DNA from: Methanobacteriota archaeon
GTDB taxonomy: Archaea; Methanobacteriota; Methanobacteria; Methanobacteriales; Methanobacteriaceae
DNA length: 19,347 nt
NCBI GenBank assembly: GCA_023440975.1
Contig: JAEZRD010000028.1
Span: forward strand, 1 to 19,347
Direction: 5' to 3'
The translations under genes and the position numbers were made by a program. Shown here in pieces: positions 1 through 7,309 of this stretch (position 1 is the first letter of the stretch; each line of letters opens with the position of its first letter). The notes beneath the pieces were generated by a model. It ran no database searches, was not told where the DNA came from, and worked only from the letters and a program-made list of their open reading frames with translations.

Positions 1-79
1 GTATATGCTTTTTAAAAACCAAATTATTATTGTCCAAAAATTATTTTAATAAATCCTATTAATTTACTCTAAATTAATT

Positions 80-697
80 TTATTTTAACTTTTGAACAGT
101 ATTCCAACTTTTTCTAACGAAATCAGGCATTTCTGCATATGTAAAATTAGTTAAAAATTCTTTAGTTTTAGGATCACTTGGATAACCAGAACCAATTCCA
201 CCCATTTTTATATACTCTTTATTAATTTTTTCAATAATTTTATCCCGAGTATATTTGGCCATTATTGAAGCAGCAGCAACTTGATAATAATTATCATCTG
301 CTTTATGTTCTGCAGTAATATCATCACATTGTACAATGTTACGAATTTCATTTTCTAATCGTTTTGGTTTCACATCTAATGAATCAATAATAACAGCATC
401 TGGTTTCATTTTCTCTATAATCTTAATCATGGCAATTTTTTCAATTTCATTCAAATTAACATCTTTAGCTCTTAAATTGTCAATATCCTGTGCCGTAATT
501 TCAATAGTTTCATATTCAAACATTTTACTTAATTTACGTGCAAGAACAGTTCTTCTCTTAGGTGTTAATTTTTTAGAGTCTTTAACTCCCATTCTCTCTA
601 AGATTTTTGTTTTCTCTTCTGGAATTACAATACCTGCTACTATCATAGGTCCTAATACAGGACCTCTACCCGCTTCATCTAATCCTAATATATTCAT
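80..697 (-). CDS. rnhB: Ribonuclease HII
   Basis: RNase HII cleaves the RNA strand of RNA-DNA hybrids and removes misincorporated ribonucleotides during DNA replication and repair in the cytoplasm. The 205-residue protein has the family signature GLDEAGRGPVLGP at residues 5-17, with acidic residues D7 and E8. A third likely metal-binding Asp is D105 in the IID motif. A fourth, D134, lies in the stretch EHKADDNYYQVAAASIMAK (130-148), followed by the GSGYPSDP loop (169-176). Its length is normal for archaeal RNase HII. The ATG at 695-697 follows a leader with GGTTTT but no strong SD. The gene lies downstream of mreB on the same strand, but a hairpin terminator lies between them, so it probably has its own promoter in 717-760. 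Identification is secure. Confidence 0.96.
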   Translation of the reverse strand: MNILGLDEAGRGPVLGPMIVAGIVIPEEKTKILERMGVKDSKKLTPKRRTVLARKLSKMFEYETIEITAQDIDNLRAKDVNLNEIEKIAMIKIIEKMKPDAVIIDSLDVKPKRLENEIRNIVQCDDITAEHKADDNYYQVAAASIMAKYTRDKIIEKINKEYIKMGGIGSGYPSDPKTKEFLTNFTYAEMPDFVRKSWNTVQKLK

Positions 698-806
698 TTT
701 TATCTAAAACCAAATTAAATTATATCATCATTTATTATTAATTTAAAAAAATAGTTAAAATTAAAGTAAAAAAAAAGATTTTAAAAAATAGTAAAAAAAA
801 TTGGAA

Positions 807-836
807 AATTCATCAAAAATAATAGTTTGATGAATT
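807..836 (-). terminator. Hairpin terminator of the mreB transcript
   Basis: A perfect 11-bp inverted repeat, AATTCATCAAA (807-817) and TTTGATGAATT (826-836), encloses an 8-nt loop. Read on the minus strand it starts about 32 nt after the mreB stop. It is followed by TTCC and then several U-rich runs (about 766-803). This looks like a bacterial-type intrinsic terminator, although archaea usually terminate on U tracts alone. It would separate mreB from rnhB. Confidence 0.6.
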
Positions 837-867
837 AAATTTTATGTTTGTTTTTTATAAAATAAAT

Positions 868-1941
868 TTATCTCATTGCTTTAAGACGTACTTCAGGTTC
901 TAAAGCTAATGGTTCAGCTGCAACAATTGCAGTTCCTTTTGCAACAACAGTCATTGGATCATCAGATACTGTGATAGGAATTTCCACTTCATCAAAGATT
1001 CTTTCTTTAATTCCTCTTAATCTAGAAGTTCCTCCAACAGCAACAGTGTTTGAATAGATACCCATCATTAATTCTGGAGGTAATCTTTCTAATATGAGTT
1101 GTAACCCATTTAAAACTTCTACTATAATAGGTTCTGCAGCATCTGCAACTAACATAGAATCAATAATTGCTTTTTTAGGTCTGTTAGTATCCATTGCTTT
1201 TCCAATAACTTCAACACTTAAGTTTTCCATTTCTTCACTACAATGAATCATACCAACTTCAATTTTTGCAGCTTCTGCATCATGAATACTTATTGCTACA
1301 TTATATTTTTCTGCTACTAATTCAACGATTCTAGCATCAATATCGTCTCCACCCCAACGTACGGTTTCAATATCGTTTATTCCACCAAGGGAAATCACAA
1401 CTAAATCACTTGAACCAGCACCAATATCAATAACCATAGTACCATTTGGTTCAGCTATAGGTAAACCTGCACCAATTGCAGCTGCTAACCCTTCACTAAC
1501 AACTAAAACATATTCTGCTCCAGCTTTTCTACCAATTTCTTCAGCAGCATTTTTTTCCACTTCAGAAGAGTCTCCTGGAATACCAATAACAATTCTTCCA
1601 ATGCTTTCTCCTTCTTTAATACCAATTTCCATTGCTTTAATTAATAAAGCTTGAGCTTGTGCTATATTTTCAATAACACCTTTTTTTAAAGGTCTTACTG
1701 CAGTAATGTCTTCAGGAGTTCTTCCTAACATTCTTTTTGCTTCTTCACCTACAGCTAATACTGCAGTTGGGTCATCTTTCTTTACAGCAACAACAGATGG
1801 GATTTGATATAAATCAAATTTATCCCCAGATGGTTTTGCAATCACTGTATTTAAAGTTCCTAGGTCAATTCCTAAGCTATTTTTCACTATTGGTTTTCTT
1901 GGTTGTGCTTCTTCTACCTCGGTATTTCCAAAAATACTCAC
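868..1941 (-). CDS. mreB: MreB-like actin-family ATPase
   Basis: This 357-residue protein belongs to the actin/Hsp70 ATPase superfamily and most resembles MreB, the filament that guides wall synthesis in rod-shaped bacteria. MreB homologues are known in pseudomurein-walled methanogens. Visible motifs are phosphate-1 GIDLGTLNT (24-32), connect-1 around SEGLAAAIGAGL (149-160), phosphate-2 VIDIGAGSSD (170-179), the GGDDID segment (197-202), adenosine motif AVGGTSRLRG (301-310) and connect-2 near VVAKGTAIV (332-340). Phosphate-2 has A-G-S-S where bacterial MreB usually has G-G-T-T. A hydrophilic extension of about 20 residues precedes the core. No clear N-terminal amphipathic or hydrophobic membrane anchor is seen. 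The start is GTG (1939-1941), with SD GGAGG (minus strand, 1949-1953) 7 nt upstream. That SD lies in the last codons of the upstream gene, only 2 nt away, so translation is probably coupled. A role in cell shape or pseudomurein synthesis is inferred. Confidence 0.85.
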   Translation of the reverse strand: MSIFGNTEVEEAQPRKPIVKNSLGIDLGTLNTVIAKPSGDKFDLYQIPSVVAVKKDDPTAVLAVGEEAKRMLGRTPEDITAVRPLKKGVIENIAQAQALLIKAMEIGIKEGESIGRIVIGIPGDSSEVEKNAAEEIGRKAGAEYVLVVSEGLAAAIGAGLPIAEPNGTMVIDIGAGSSDLVVISLGGINDIETVRWGGDDIDARIVELVAEKYNVAISIHDAEAAKIEVGMIHCSEEMENLSVEVIGKAMDTNRPKKAIIDSMLVADAAEPIIVEVLNGLQLILERLPPELMMGIYSNTVAVGGTSRLRGIKERIFDEVEIPITVSDDPMTVVAKGTAIVAAEPLALEPEVRLKAMR

Positions 1942-1943
1942 GG

Positions 1944-2573
1944 TTATTCCTCCATAATATCTTTAAAGTCTATAACAAAAATTTTATTTGCTGTAGCAAT
2001 TTTTTGAATTTTGGTTACATCCTCATCGTTTTCAACTGAAATGAGAATTGTAGTTAGTACGACATCACTCACATTAAATAAAGGAGTGATAATATTTTTT
2101 ATAAAGCCAGGCATTTCTTTTGAAAGTTGTAAATCAGTTTCAATAAATCCTGTAGTTTGATCATCTAATAAGATTGAAATTGGTGCTTTCACTTCTTCAG
2201 TATCATTAACAAATTTTTTAATTGCATCTTCAGGCCCAACTAATGTCATTAAATTATTTTCATTTTCAACATAGTATGGTGCAATAACAATAGCGGCACT
2301 ACCCTTATCTTTAGACATACGGGTAATTTCCCTAATTTTCATTGAGTCCCCTTTTAAAATGATGAAATCAAATTTTTTACTAATTCTACCTTCATCGAAA
2401 GATACATGTTCTCTAAAAATAATTTTTACAGTTTTCTTAGATGCAATTGCAGAGTATGCTATATCATTTACTAATTTATCATTACCTGCTATAACACACC
2501 ATATTTTTTTAACATCTTCTTCAGATGAAACCCTTGCGGCTTGTCTAAGAATTTGTATATTATCTTCTATCAT
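1944..2573 (-). CDS. Unrecognised protein co-transcribed with mreB
   Basis: I do not recognise this family. From the preferred ATG at 2571-2573 it encodes 209 residues with alternating hydrophobic beta-strand-like segments (WCVIAG, TVKIIF, FDFIILKG, AIVIAPYY, ISILLDD, VVLTTILIS, IFVIDF) and charged helices. This suggests a soluble alpha/beta, Rossmann-like domain. No signal peptide, TM segment or catalytic motif is clear. The frame stays open to 2693, but the extra 40 residues (rich in Y, F, L and R) look like a translated leader, and a TATA-like TTATATCC lies inside that stretch, so I start at MIEDNIQ. The gene ends with codons ATG GAG GAA TAA, which form the SD of mreB, 2 nt away. Tight coupling to mreB suggests a shared process (shape or wall), but this is inference. 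Confidence 0.8.
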   Translation of the reverse strand: MIEDNIQILRQAARVSSEEDVKKIWCVIAGNDKLVNDIAYSAIASKKTVKIIFREHVSFDEGRISKKFDFIILKGDSMKIREITRMSKDKGSAAIVIAPYYVENENNLMTLVGPEDAIKKFVNDTEEVKAPISILLDDQTTGFIETDLQLSKEMPGFIKNIITPLFNVSDVVLTTILISVENDEDVTKIQKIATANKIFVIDFKDIMEE

Positions 2574-3017
2574 TATGTACCCATCATTAAATAATATTCT
2601 GTGAAAGTAAATCCTTTTATGTGTAGGATATAATAATTCACTTAAAAATGTAATAACATATGCAAATTTTAAATATTTAACACTATATCTCACTGTTTTT
2701 AAAAAAATTTAAACAAGTTTTAACATTTAAAGTCATAGTGCTAACATTTAATAATTATCTATATTTTACTAATATTTATATTTATTTTTATAATTAATTA
2801 TAATGACTCAAAATTATATCAAAATTTTTTTTTAAAAAATCCTATAAAAAAAGATTATTTATCCTAATTTTAAACTTTATAAAAATTAATATGTTTCTTA
2901 ATATTTAAATTTTAAAAAAATTTTTATAAAACTTTAAAGATATTTTCTAAATAATTATATATATTCAAAAATTTTTAAAATTTATAAAAACTATATTCAA
3001 AGGAGTTTTGATGCAAA
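2574..3017. other. Divergent intergenic region, 444 bp
   Basis: This is an extremely AT-rich spacer between the mreB-linked gene (minus) and pssA (plus). It should hold both promoters. On the plus strand, TTATATATATT at 2955-2965 is a plausible TATA box for pssA, and AGGAG at 3001-3005 is its SD. On the minus strand a TATA-like TTATATCC lies about 50-60 nt upstream of the 2573 start. I see no RNA gene, convincing small ORF or long repeat. Confidence 0.5.
2955..2965 (+). promoter_or_regulatory. Candidate TATA box for pssA-sortase-mptD
   Basis: TTATATATATT lies about 40 nt upstream of the AGGAG SD at 3001-3005, which predicts transcription from near 2987. In a spacer this AT-rich, TATA-like strings are common, so the call is weak. 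Confidence 0.35.
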
Positions 3018-3743
3018 ATGCAATTAGAAAATACAGGGATTCTAAATTTTATTAAAATCCCAGATATAATTTCTTCATTAAATATGATATTTGGGTTTAT
3101 AGCAATATTAATGGCATTTAACAATTATTTCACATTATCTGCTATATGTATTATAATAGCAATAATATTTGATAGTATTGATGGATGGGTAGCAAGAAAA
3201 CTTGGTAGAGATGACTCTTTAGGTTTTGGTAAAAATATAGATTCATTAGCAGATATAGTTTCATTTGGAGCAGCTCCTGCAGCACTATTATATTCCATAG
3301 GAATGAAATTATCTCCAAATATGCAAATATTAACAGCTATAATTAGTTTATACATGATATGGTGCGGTCTTTTAAGGTTAACTAGATTTAATGTAATCGG
3401 TGACAAAATTGATTATCAAGGATTTATAGGATTTCCAATACCAGGAATAGCATTTTTACTTGCAACTTTTTATCTAACAGGATTTTTCAATATTTGGCTA
3501 GCATATATTCTAATGATTATAACAGCAACATTAATGATTAGTAATTTAAAATATCCAAAAATAGATAATTACATTTTAATCGGAATATCATTCATACTAA
3601 TACTATTAATACCTTTAAAATTAGTATTATATGGAATAAACATACCAGCACTTATATTATTCATATTTGTATTAATATACCTATTCTTAAACTTTTACTA
3701 CAATATAAACCAAGAAGGTTCAATATTCAAAAAAACTCAATAA
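3018..3743 (+). CDS. pssA: CDP-alcohol phosphatidyltransferase, probable archaetidylserine synthase
   Basis: This is an integral membrane enzyme, 241 residues. It very likely transfers CDP-archaeol to L-serine, giving archaetidylserine, the precursor of archaetidylethanolamine. The CDP-alcohol phosphatidyltransferase motif is complete: D52-x2-D55-G56-x2-A59-R60, then G71-x3-D75-x3-D79. The sequence IDSLADIVSFG after it is typical of the phosphatidylserine synthase subfamily rather than inositol- or glycerol-phosphate enzymes. Six to eight hydrophobic helices fill the rest, with a short polar C-terminus. The ATG at 3018 is the only usable start, because TGA lies in frame at 3009. AGGAG at 3001-3005 gives a long 12-nt spacing, and an out-of-frame ATG at 3011 lies between them. 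The sortase follows after 27 nt, then mptD, probably as one operon. Substrate specificity is inferred from subfamily features. Confidence 0.88.
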   Translation: MQLENTGILNFIKIPDIISSLNMIFGFIAILMAFNNYFTLSAICIIIAIIFDSIDGWVARKLGRDDSLGFGKNIDSLADIVSFGAAPAALLYSIGMKLSPNMQILTAIISLYMIWCGLLRLTRFNVIGDKIDYQGFIGFPIPGIAFLLATFYLTGFFNIWLAYILMIITATLMISNLKYPKIDNYILIGISFILILLIPLKLVLYGINIPALILFIFVLIYLFLNFYYNINQEGSIFKKTQ

Positions 3744-3770
3744 AATAAACAAAATAAACAAGAGAAAATC

Positions 3771-4505
3771 ATGTTCAATAATAAAATAAGCATAAAAACA
3801 ATCATCGTAATCATTGCTTTAACTATCTTAGCAATGTATGCTTTCACAGAAGTAACATATTTCTCATCAAAAATAGTTATAGAAAGAAACCTAGAATCAC
3901 CTGTTTTAACAATCCCATCAATCGGAGTTCATGAAAAAATCAACAATGTTTCAATATCTCAAGGAGTATACAAAGAAGTTAAATCTAATGATCCAACACA
4001 TGGAGAAGTAATTCTGTTTGGTCACAGGACACTGCAAGGATCTGCATTTTTAAGATTAAATGAATTAAAACCTGGAGATATGATAACTTTAGATTGGCCA
4101 GGAATAGGTGAAATTAATTATACAGTCAACTCAACAAAAATAGTTCCAGCATCATACAAAATGAATGTAAATGATACTGCACAAAAAATTGACTTAATCA
4201 CATGTAACCCTATAGGATCAACAAGTGAACGATTAATAGTAACTGGAGATTTAACAAGTGTAGGGGAAATAAACCACACTATACTAAAAGAAAACCCACA
4301 AAAAGATTATGGACTAATAATATGTATAATATTTTTAGCTTTAGGCTTATTATTTGCCTATTTCTATCCTAAAGAAGAAAAAATGATTATATTAATAGTG
4401 ATACTGATACTTGCCGCAATACTGTTCTACTATAATTTCTTCCCAATATCTTCACAAGTAATGGCAGATAAACTAGGATGGTTAAATAGTTTTTATAATT
4501 TCTAA
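3771..4505 (+). CDS. Sortase-family transpeptidase with three TM segments
   Basis: Sortases cut surface proteins near their C-terminal signal, hold them as a thioester and pass them to an amine acceptor. This 244-residue protein has an N-terminal TM helix (about 8-27), an extracytoplasmic sortase beta-barrel (about 40-165) and two C-terminal TM helices (about 179-199 and 204-224). Catalytic residues appear intact: His85 in FGHRTL, Cys145 in LITC (the TLxTC-like motif) and Arg154 in SERLIV. This is the classical sortase Cys-His-Arg arrangement, not the multi-TM archaeosortase fold. It follows pssA after 27 nt and precedes mptD by 30 nt. No strong SD precedes the ATG (only AAGAG, about 7 nt away). 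Substrates are not in this window. The natural acceptor is unknown; candidates are pseudomurein peptide amines or amino-headgroup lipids made via the neighbouring enzyme. Confidence 0.87.
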   Translation: MFNNKISIKTIIVIIALTILAMYAFTEVTYFSSKIVIERNLESPVLTIPSIGVHEKINNVSISQGVYKEVKSNDPTHGEVILFGHRTLQGSAFLRLNELKPGDMITLDWPGIGEINYTVNSTKIVPASYKMNVNDTAQKIDLITCNPIGSTSERLIVTGDLTSVGEINHTILKENPQKDYGLIICIIFLALGLLFAYFYPKEEKMIILIVILILAAILFYYNFFPISSQVMADKLGWLNSFYNF

Positions 4506-4535
4506 AAAAAATATTATTTAAAGGAGAATAAAATA

Positions 4536-4907
4536 ATGGATGTTAATGAAAAATATTTTAATAACATAACAAGTCGAGAAAGAGCAATATTTGAAGGTGC
4601 AATTACAATGGGAGCATTATTCCACCAATTTATAGGTACACCAATTAGTAAATCAACAACTCCAAGTTTAGAACAAGCCATAAAACAATCATTAGAATTA
4701 CAACCTGCAATAGAAAAAGTAGATATAAAAATAGATTTAACTAAATTAGATGAATCCATGACTGATTTTGAGTATACAACCCTAAATGGAGATATGTTAA
4801 ATGTTAAAATACACTCAAAAATTGATGATGTAACTGCAATAATTCGTATAGAATTTATTGAAGAACTTAATTATCCACTAATGTATGTTGAAGATATAAT
4901 TGAATAA
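4536..4907 (+). CDS. mptD: Archaeal dihydroneopterin aldolase
   Basis: The 123-residue protein matches the archaeal MptD family, which is unrelated to bacterial FolB. MptD splits 7,8-dihydroneopterin into 6-hydroxymethyl-7,8-dihydropterin and glycolaldehyde, a step towards methanopterin, the C1 carrier of methanogenesis. Family features seen are RERAIFEGAITMGALFHQFIGTP (15-37), with conserved Glu20, His30-Gln31 and Gly34, and the SLEQAIKQSLELQP helix (44-57). The length is normal. SD AAGGAG at 4521-4526 lies 9 nt before the ATG. It is the last gene of the pssA-sortase-mptD set, and T-rich runs follow at 4977-4997. The co-location with lipid and surface genes has no obvious metabolic reason. 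Confidence 0.88.
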   Translation: MDVNEKYFNNITSRERAIFEGAITMGALFHQFIGTPISKSTTPSLEQAIKQSLELQPAIEKVDIKIDLTKLDESMTDFEYTTLNGDMLNVKIHSKIDDVTAIIRIEFIEELNYPLMYVEDIIE

Positions 4908-4976
4908 TATTTAATAAATATCAAATTCATGTCTCTCTGGGTTAAAATATTCTAATTTTTAAACTAAATAATTCCA

Positions 4977-4997
4977 TTTTTTTTAAAATCTTTTTTT
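4977..4997 (+). terminator. T-tract terminator after mptD
   Basis: Two T runs, T8 at 4977-4984 and T7 at 4991-4997, lie 70-90 nt after the mptD stop and upstream of the kor promoter. This fits the U-tract termination of archaeal RNA polymerase. No stem-loop is evident. Confidence 0.45.
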
Positions 4998-5020
4998 AAT
5001 AAATTTTATTAATTATTAAA

Positions 5021-5059
5021 ATTATATTAGTAAAATGTATATCTAACTGAGTAGTTAGA
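5021..5059 (+). promoter_or_regulatory. Candidate kor promoter with palindromic operator
   Basis: ATTATATTA at 5021-5029 is a plausible TATA box. It predicts a start near 5052. A perfect palindrome, TCTAACT (5042-5048), GAGT, AGTTAGA (5053-5059), lies right over that point. An alternative TATA, TGTATATC at about 5035-5042, would put the palindrome just downstream of the TATA box. Either way the position suits a repressor operator or a 5'-end hairpin. The SD AGGAAG follows near 5090. Confidence 0.45.
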
Positions 5060-5100
5060 AATTAAATTTCATTATTAAAAATTTATTTTAGGAAGATTTT

Positions 5101-5307
5101 ATGATAAATATAGATTCAAATTTATGCAAAGGATGTGACATTTGCATAATAACATGTCCTAAAGATGTTTTTGAAAAATCCAAAGAAAAAAATTCAAAAG
5201 ATGTCTATTTACCTTTCCCAAAAAATGAAGAAAAGTGTAATGTTTGTGGATTATGTGAACTTTCATGTCCAGATCAAGCAATTGTTGTAGAGAAAGAGGA
5301 GGACTAA
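5101..5307 (+). CDS. korD: 2-oxoglutarate:ferredoxin oxidoreductase, delta (ferredoxin) subunit
   Basis: This 68-residue polyferredoxin-like subunit has two 4Fe-4S binding motifs: C9-x2-C12-x2-C15-x3-C19-P, and C46-x2-C49-x2-C52-x3-C56-P. It carries electrons between ferredoxin and the TPP centre of the Kor complex. The SD AGGAAG ends about 5 nt before the ATG. korA begins 1 nt after the stop, with its SD (GAGGAG) inside the last codons of korD, so translation is coupled. It is the first gene of korDABC-sucC. Assignment to Kor rather than the related Por or Vor complexes rests on gene order and the sucC neighbour. Confidence 0.92.
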   Translation: MINIDSNLCKGCDICIITCPKDVFEKSKEKNSKDVYLPFPKNEEKCNVCGLCELSCPDQAIVVEKEED

Positions 5308-5308
5308 A

Positions 5309-6442
5309 ATGTCTGAAGAATATTTCTTATTAGGAAATGAAGCATGTGCAAAAGGAGCAATTCGTGCAGGTTGCAGATTCTTCGCAGGATACCCAATAAC
5401 ACCTTCTACAGAAGTGGCTGAAGCATTAGCAAAAGAATTACCTAAAGTTGATGGAGCATTTGTTCAAATGGAAGATGAAATTGCATCAGCTGGAGCACTT
5501 GTAGGTGCTTCATGGAGTGGAGTGAAATCCATGACTGCAACATCTGGACCAGGAATCTCATTAATGCAAGAAAACATTGGATATGCATTCATAACCGAAA
5601 CTCCAATTGTAATAGTTAATGTACAAAGAGGTTCACCATCAACAGGTCAACCTACAATGTCAAGTCAATCTGATATGATGCAAGTTAGATGGGGATCACA
5701 TGGAGATTACGAACCAATAGCATTAGCTCCTTCATCAGTACAAGAATTTTTTGACTTTACAATAGAAGCATTTAATTTAGCAGAGAAATACCGATGTCCA
5801 GTATTTGTAATGTCAGATGAAGCTGTAGGACACATGAGGGAAAAAATGACAATTCCAGAAGAAATTGATGTTGAAACACGTCAAATGCCAAAAGAATCTC
5901 CAGAAGATTATTTACCTTATAAAGCTCCAGAAAACGGCACATCAAAAATGCCAGCATTTGGAGACGGGTACAATGTTGCAATCACTGGTTTAACTCATGA
6001 TGAAAGAGGATATCCTGATACAAACAACCCTGAAACACATACAAAATTAGTAAAAAGATTATGTGATAAAATATTAAAAAACAGACAAGATATTGTATCA
6101 TTTAAAGAAGAAAATTGTGATGATGCAGATTTAATAGTTGTAACCTATGGATCACCTTACAGATCAGCACAAACAGCTATACATCAAGCAAGAAATGAAG
6201 GATTAAAAATTGGTTCATTAAAAATCAACACACCATGGCCATTCCCTGATGAAGAATTAGCAAAAATAGCAGCTCAAGCAGATGATCTTTTAGTTCTTGA
6301 ACAAAACTTAGGACAAATGGTTCATGAAGTAGAAAGAGTGGCTAAATCTGATGCAAATGTACATTTACTAGGTAAAATCGGAGGAGAACTTCATAAACCT
6401 GAAGAAATTTTAGCAAAAATAAAGGAAATCAAGGGGTTATAA
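5309..6442 (+). CDS. korA: 2-oxoglutarate:ferredoxin oxidoreductase, alpha subunit
   Basis: This is the alpha subunit (377 residues) of the cytoplasmic enzyme that interconverts succinyl-CoA + CO2 and 2-oxoglutarate + CoA using ferredoxin. In autotrophic or acetate-assimilating methanogens it runs reductively to make glutamate precursors. The N-terminal pyrimidine-binding domain carries GYPITPSTE (27-35), the acidic EDE (55-57) near the TPP site, and TSGPGISLM (78-86). The CoA-related transketolase C-terminal domain starts around residue 250, with VTYGSP and INTPWPFP. The length is normal. The start is fixed by the SD in the korD tail. The stop is 1 nt before korB. Confidence 0.94.
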   Translation: MSEEYFLLGNEACAKGAIRAGCRFFAGYPITPSTEVAEALAKELPKVDGAFVQMEDEIASAGALVGASWSGVKSMTATSGPGISLMQENIGYAFITETPIVIVNVQRGSPSTGQPTMSSQSDMMQVRWGSHGDYEPIALAPSSVQEFFDFTIEAFNLAEKYRCPVFVMSDEAVGHMREKMTIPEEIDVETRQMPKESPEDYLPYKAPENGTSKMPAFGDGYNVAITGLTHDERGYPDTNNPETHTKLVKRLCDKILKNRQDIVSFKEENCDDADLIVVTYGSPYRSAQTAIHQARNEGLKIGSLKINTPWPFPDEELAKIAAQADDLLVLEQNLGQMVHEVERVAKSDANVHLLGKIGGELHKPEEILAKIKEIKGL

Positions 6443-6443
6443 A

Positions 6444-7304
6444 ATGGTTGAAGAAAAACAAAGTCCATATCTCAAATACTTAAGAGAAGATAGACTTCCA
6501 CACATATTCTGTCCAGGATGTGGAAATGGTATAGTAATGAACACATTCTTTAAAGCATTAGAAGGAACTGACATTGACTTCGATAATATAGCTATGGTTT
6601 CAGGAATAGGATGTTCTTCAAGAATACCAGGTTATGTGAAATGTGATTCATTACACACAACCCACGGAAGAGCATTACCATTTGCAACAGGATTAAAAGT
6701 AGGAAATCCTGATTTAGATGTTGTAGTATTCACTGGTGATGGAGATGGAGCGTCCATTGGTGGAAACCATTTAATACACTCTGCAAGACGTAATATAAAC
6801 ATGACTGTAATTTGTGTAAACAATAATATTTACGGTATGACTGGAGGACAAATAAGTCCAACTTCACCAAAAGGTAGTTTCGGTACAACTGCACCATATG
6901 GTTCTAGAGACGAACCATTTGACCTAGCAAAATTAGTTGCAGCATCAGGAGCATCATATGTTTCAAGATGGACAACAGCAAACCCTCTCCAATTAGTCAA
7001 CTCAATTAAAAAAGGATTAAATACAAATGGATTTGCATTTATTGAAGTAGCAACACAATGTCCAACATATTACGGACGTAAAAATAAAATGAAAACACCA
7101 ACAGCAATGTTCCAATATCTAAAAGATAATTCTATTACTAAACGTAAAGCAGACAAAATGGATCCTGAAGAACTTAAAAATAAAATAGTTATTGGAGAAT
7201 TTGTAAATAAATCAGAACCTGAATTCACAGATAATATTCAAGAACTTGATGAAGAAACTTCTAAAAAACCATATAAAAAACGAACAGCATATGAGGAGTT
7301 ATGA
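6444..7304 (+). CDS. korB: 2-oxoglutarate:ferredoxin oxidoreductase, beta (TPP) subunit
   Basis: This 286-residue subunit binds thiamine diphosphate and an iron-sulfur cluster. Visible motifs are CPGCGNG (23-29), C57 in GIGCSSR, THGRALPFATG (73-83), and the TPP-Mg signature GDGDG (98-102) followed by VNNNIYGMTGGQ (125-136). After about residue 215 there is a charged, lysine- and glutamate-rich tail that the core fold does not need. The SD AAGGGG lies in the end of korA. The stop overlaps the first possible ATG of korC. It works with korA, korC and korD as one complex. Confidence 0.94.
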   Translation: MVEEKQSPYLKYLREDRLPHIFCPGCGNGIVMNTFFKALEGTDIDFDNIAMVSGIGCSSRIPGYVKCDSLHTTHGRALPFATGLKVGNPDLDVVVFTGDGDGASIGGNHLIHSARRNINMTVICVNNNIYGMTGGQISPTSPKGSFGTTAPYGSRDEPFDLAKLVAASGASYVSRWTTANPLQLVNSIKKGLNTNGFAFIEVATQCPTYYGRKNKMKTPTAMFQYLKDNSITKRKADKMDPEELKNKIVIGEFVNKSEPEFTDNIQELDEETSKKPYKKRTAYEEL

Positions 7305-7309
7305 TTAAA

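Noticed and set aside
1..79. Partial gene at the left edge
   Set aside because: No reading frame can be supported. The stretch is AT-rich spacer downstream of rnhB, with only a possible leader motif at 15-25.
2574..2693. 40-residue N-terminal extension of the mreB-linked protein
   Set aside because: Its composition (Y, F, L, R-rich) is unlike the rest, and a TATA-like site lies inside it. The ATG at 2573 is a better start, though it has only a weak SD.
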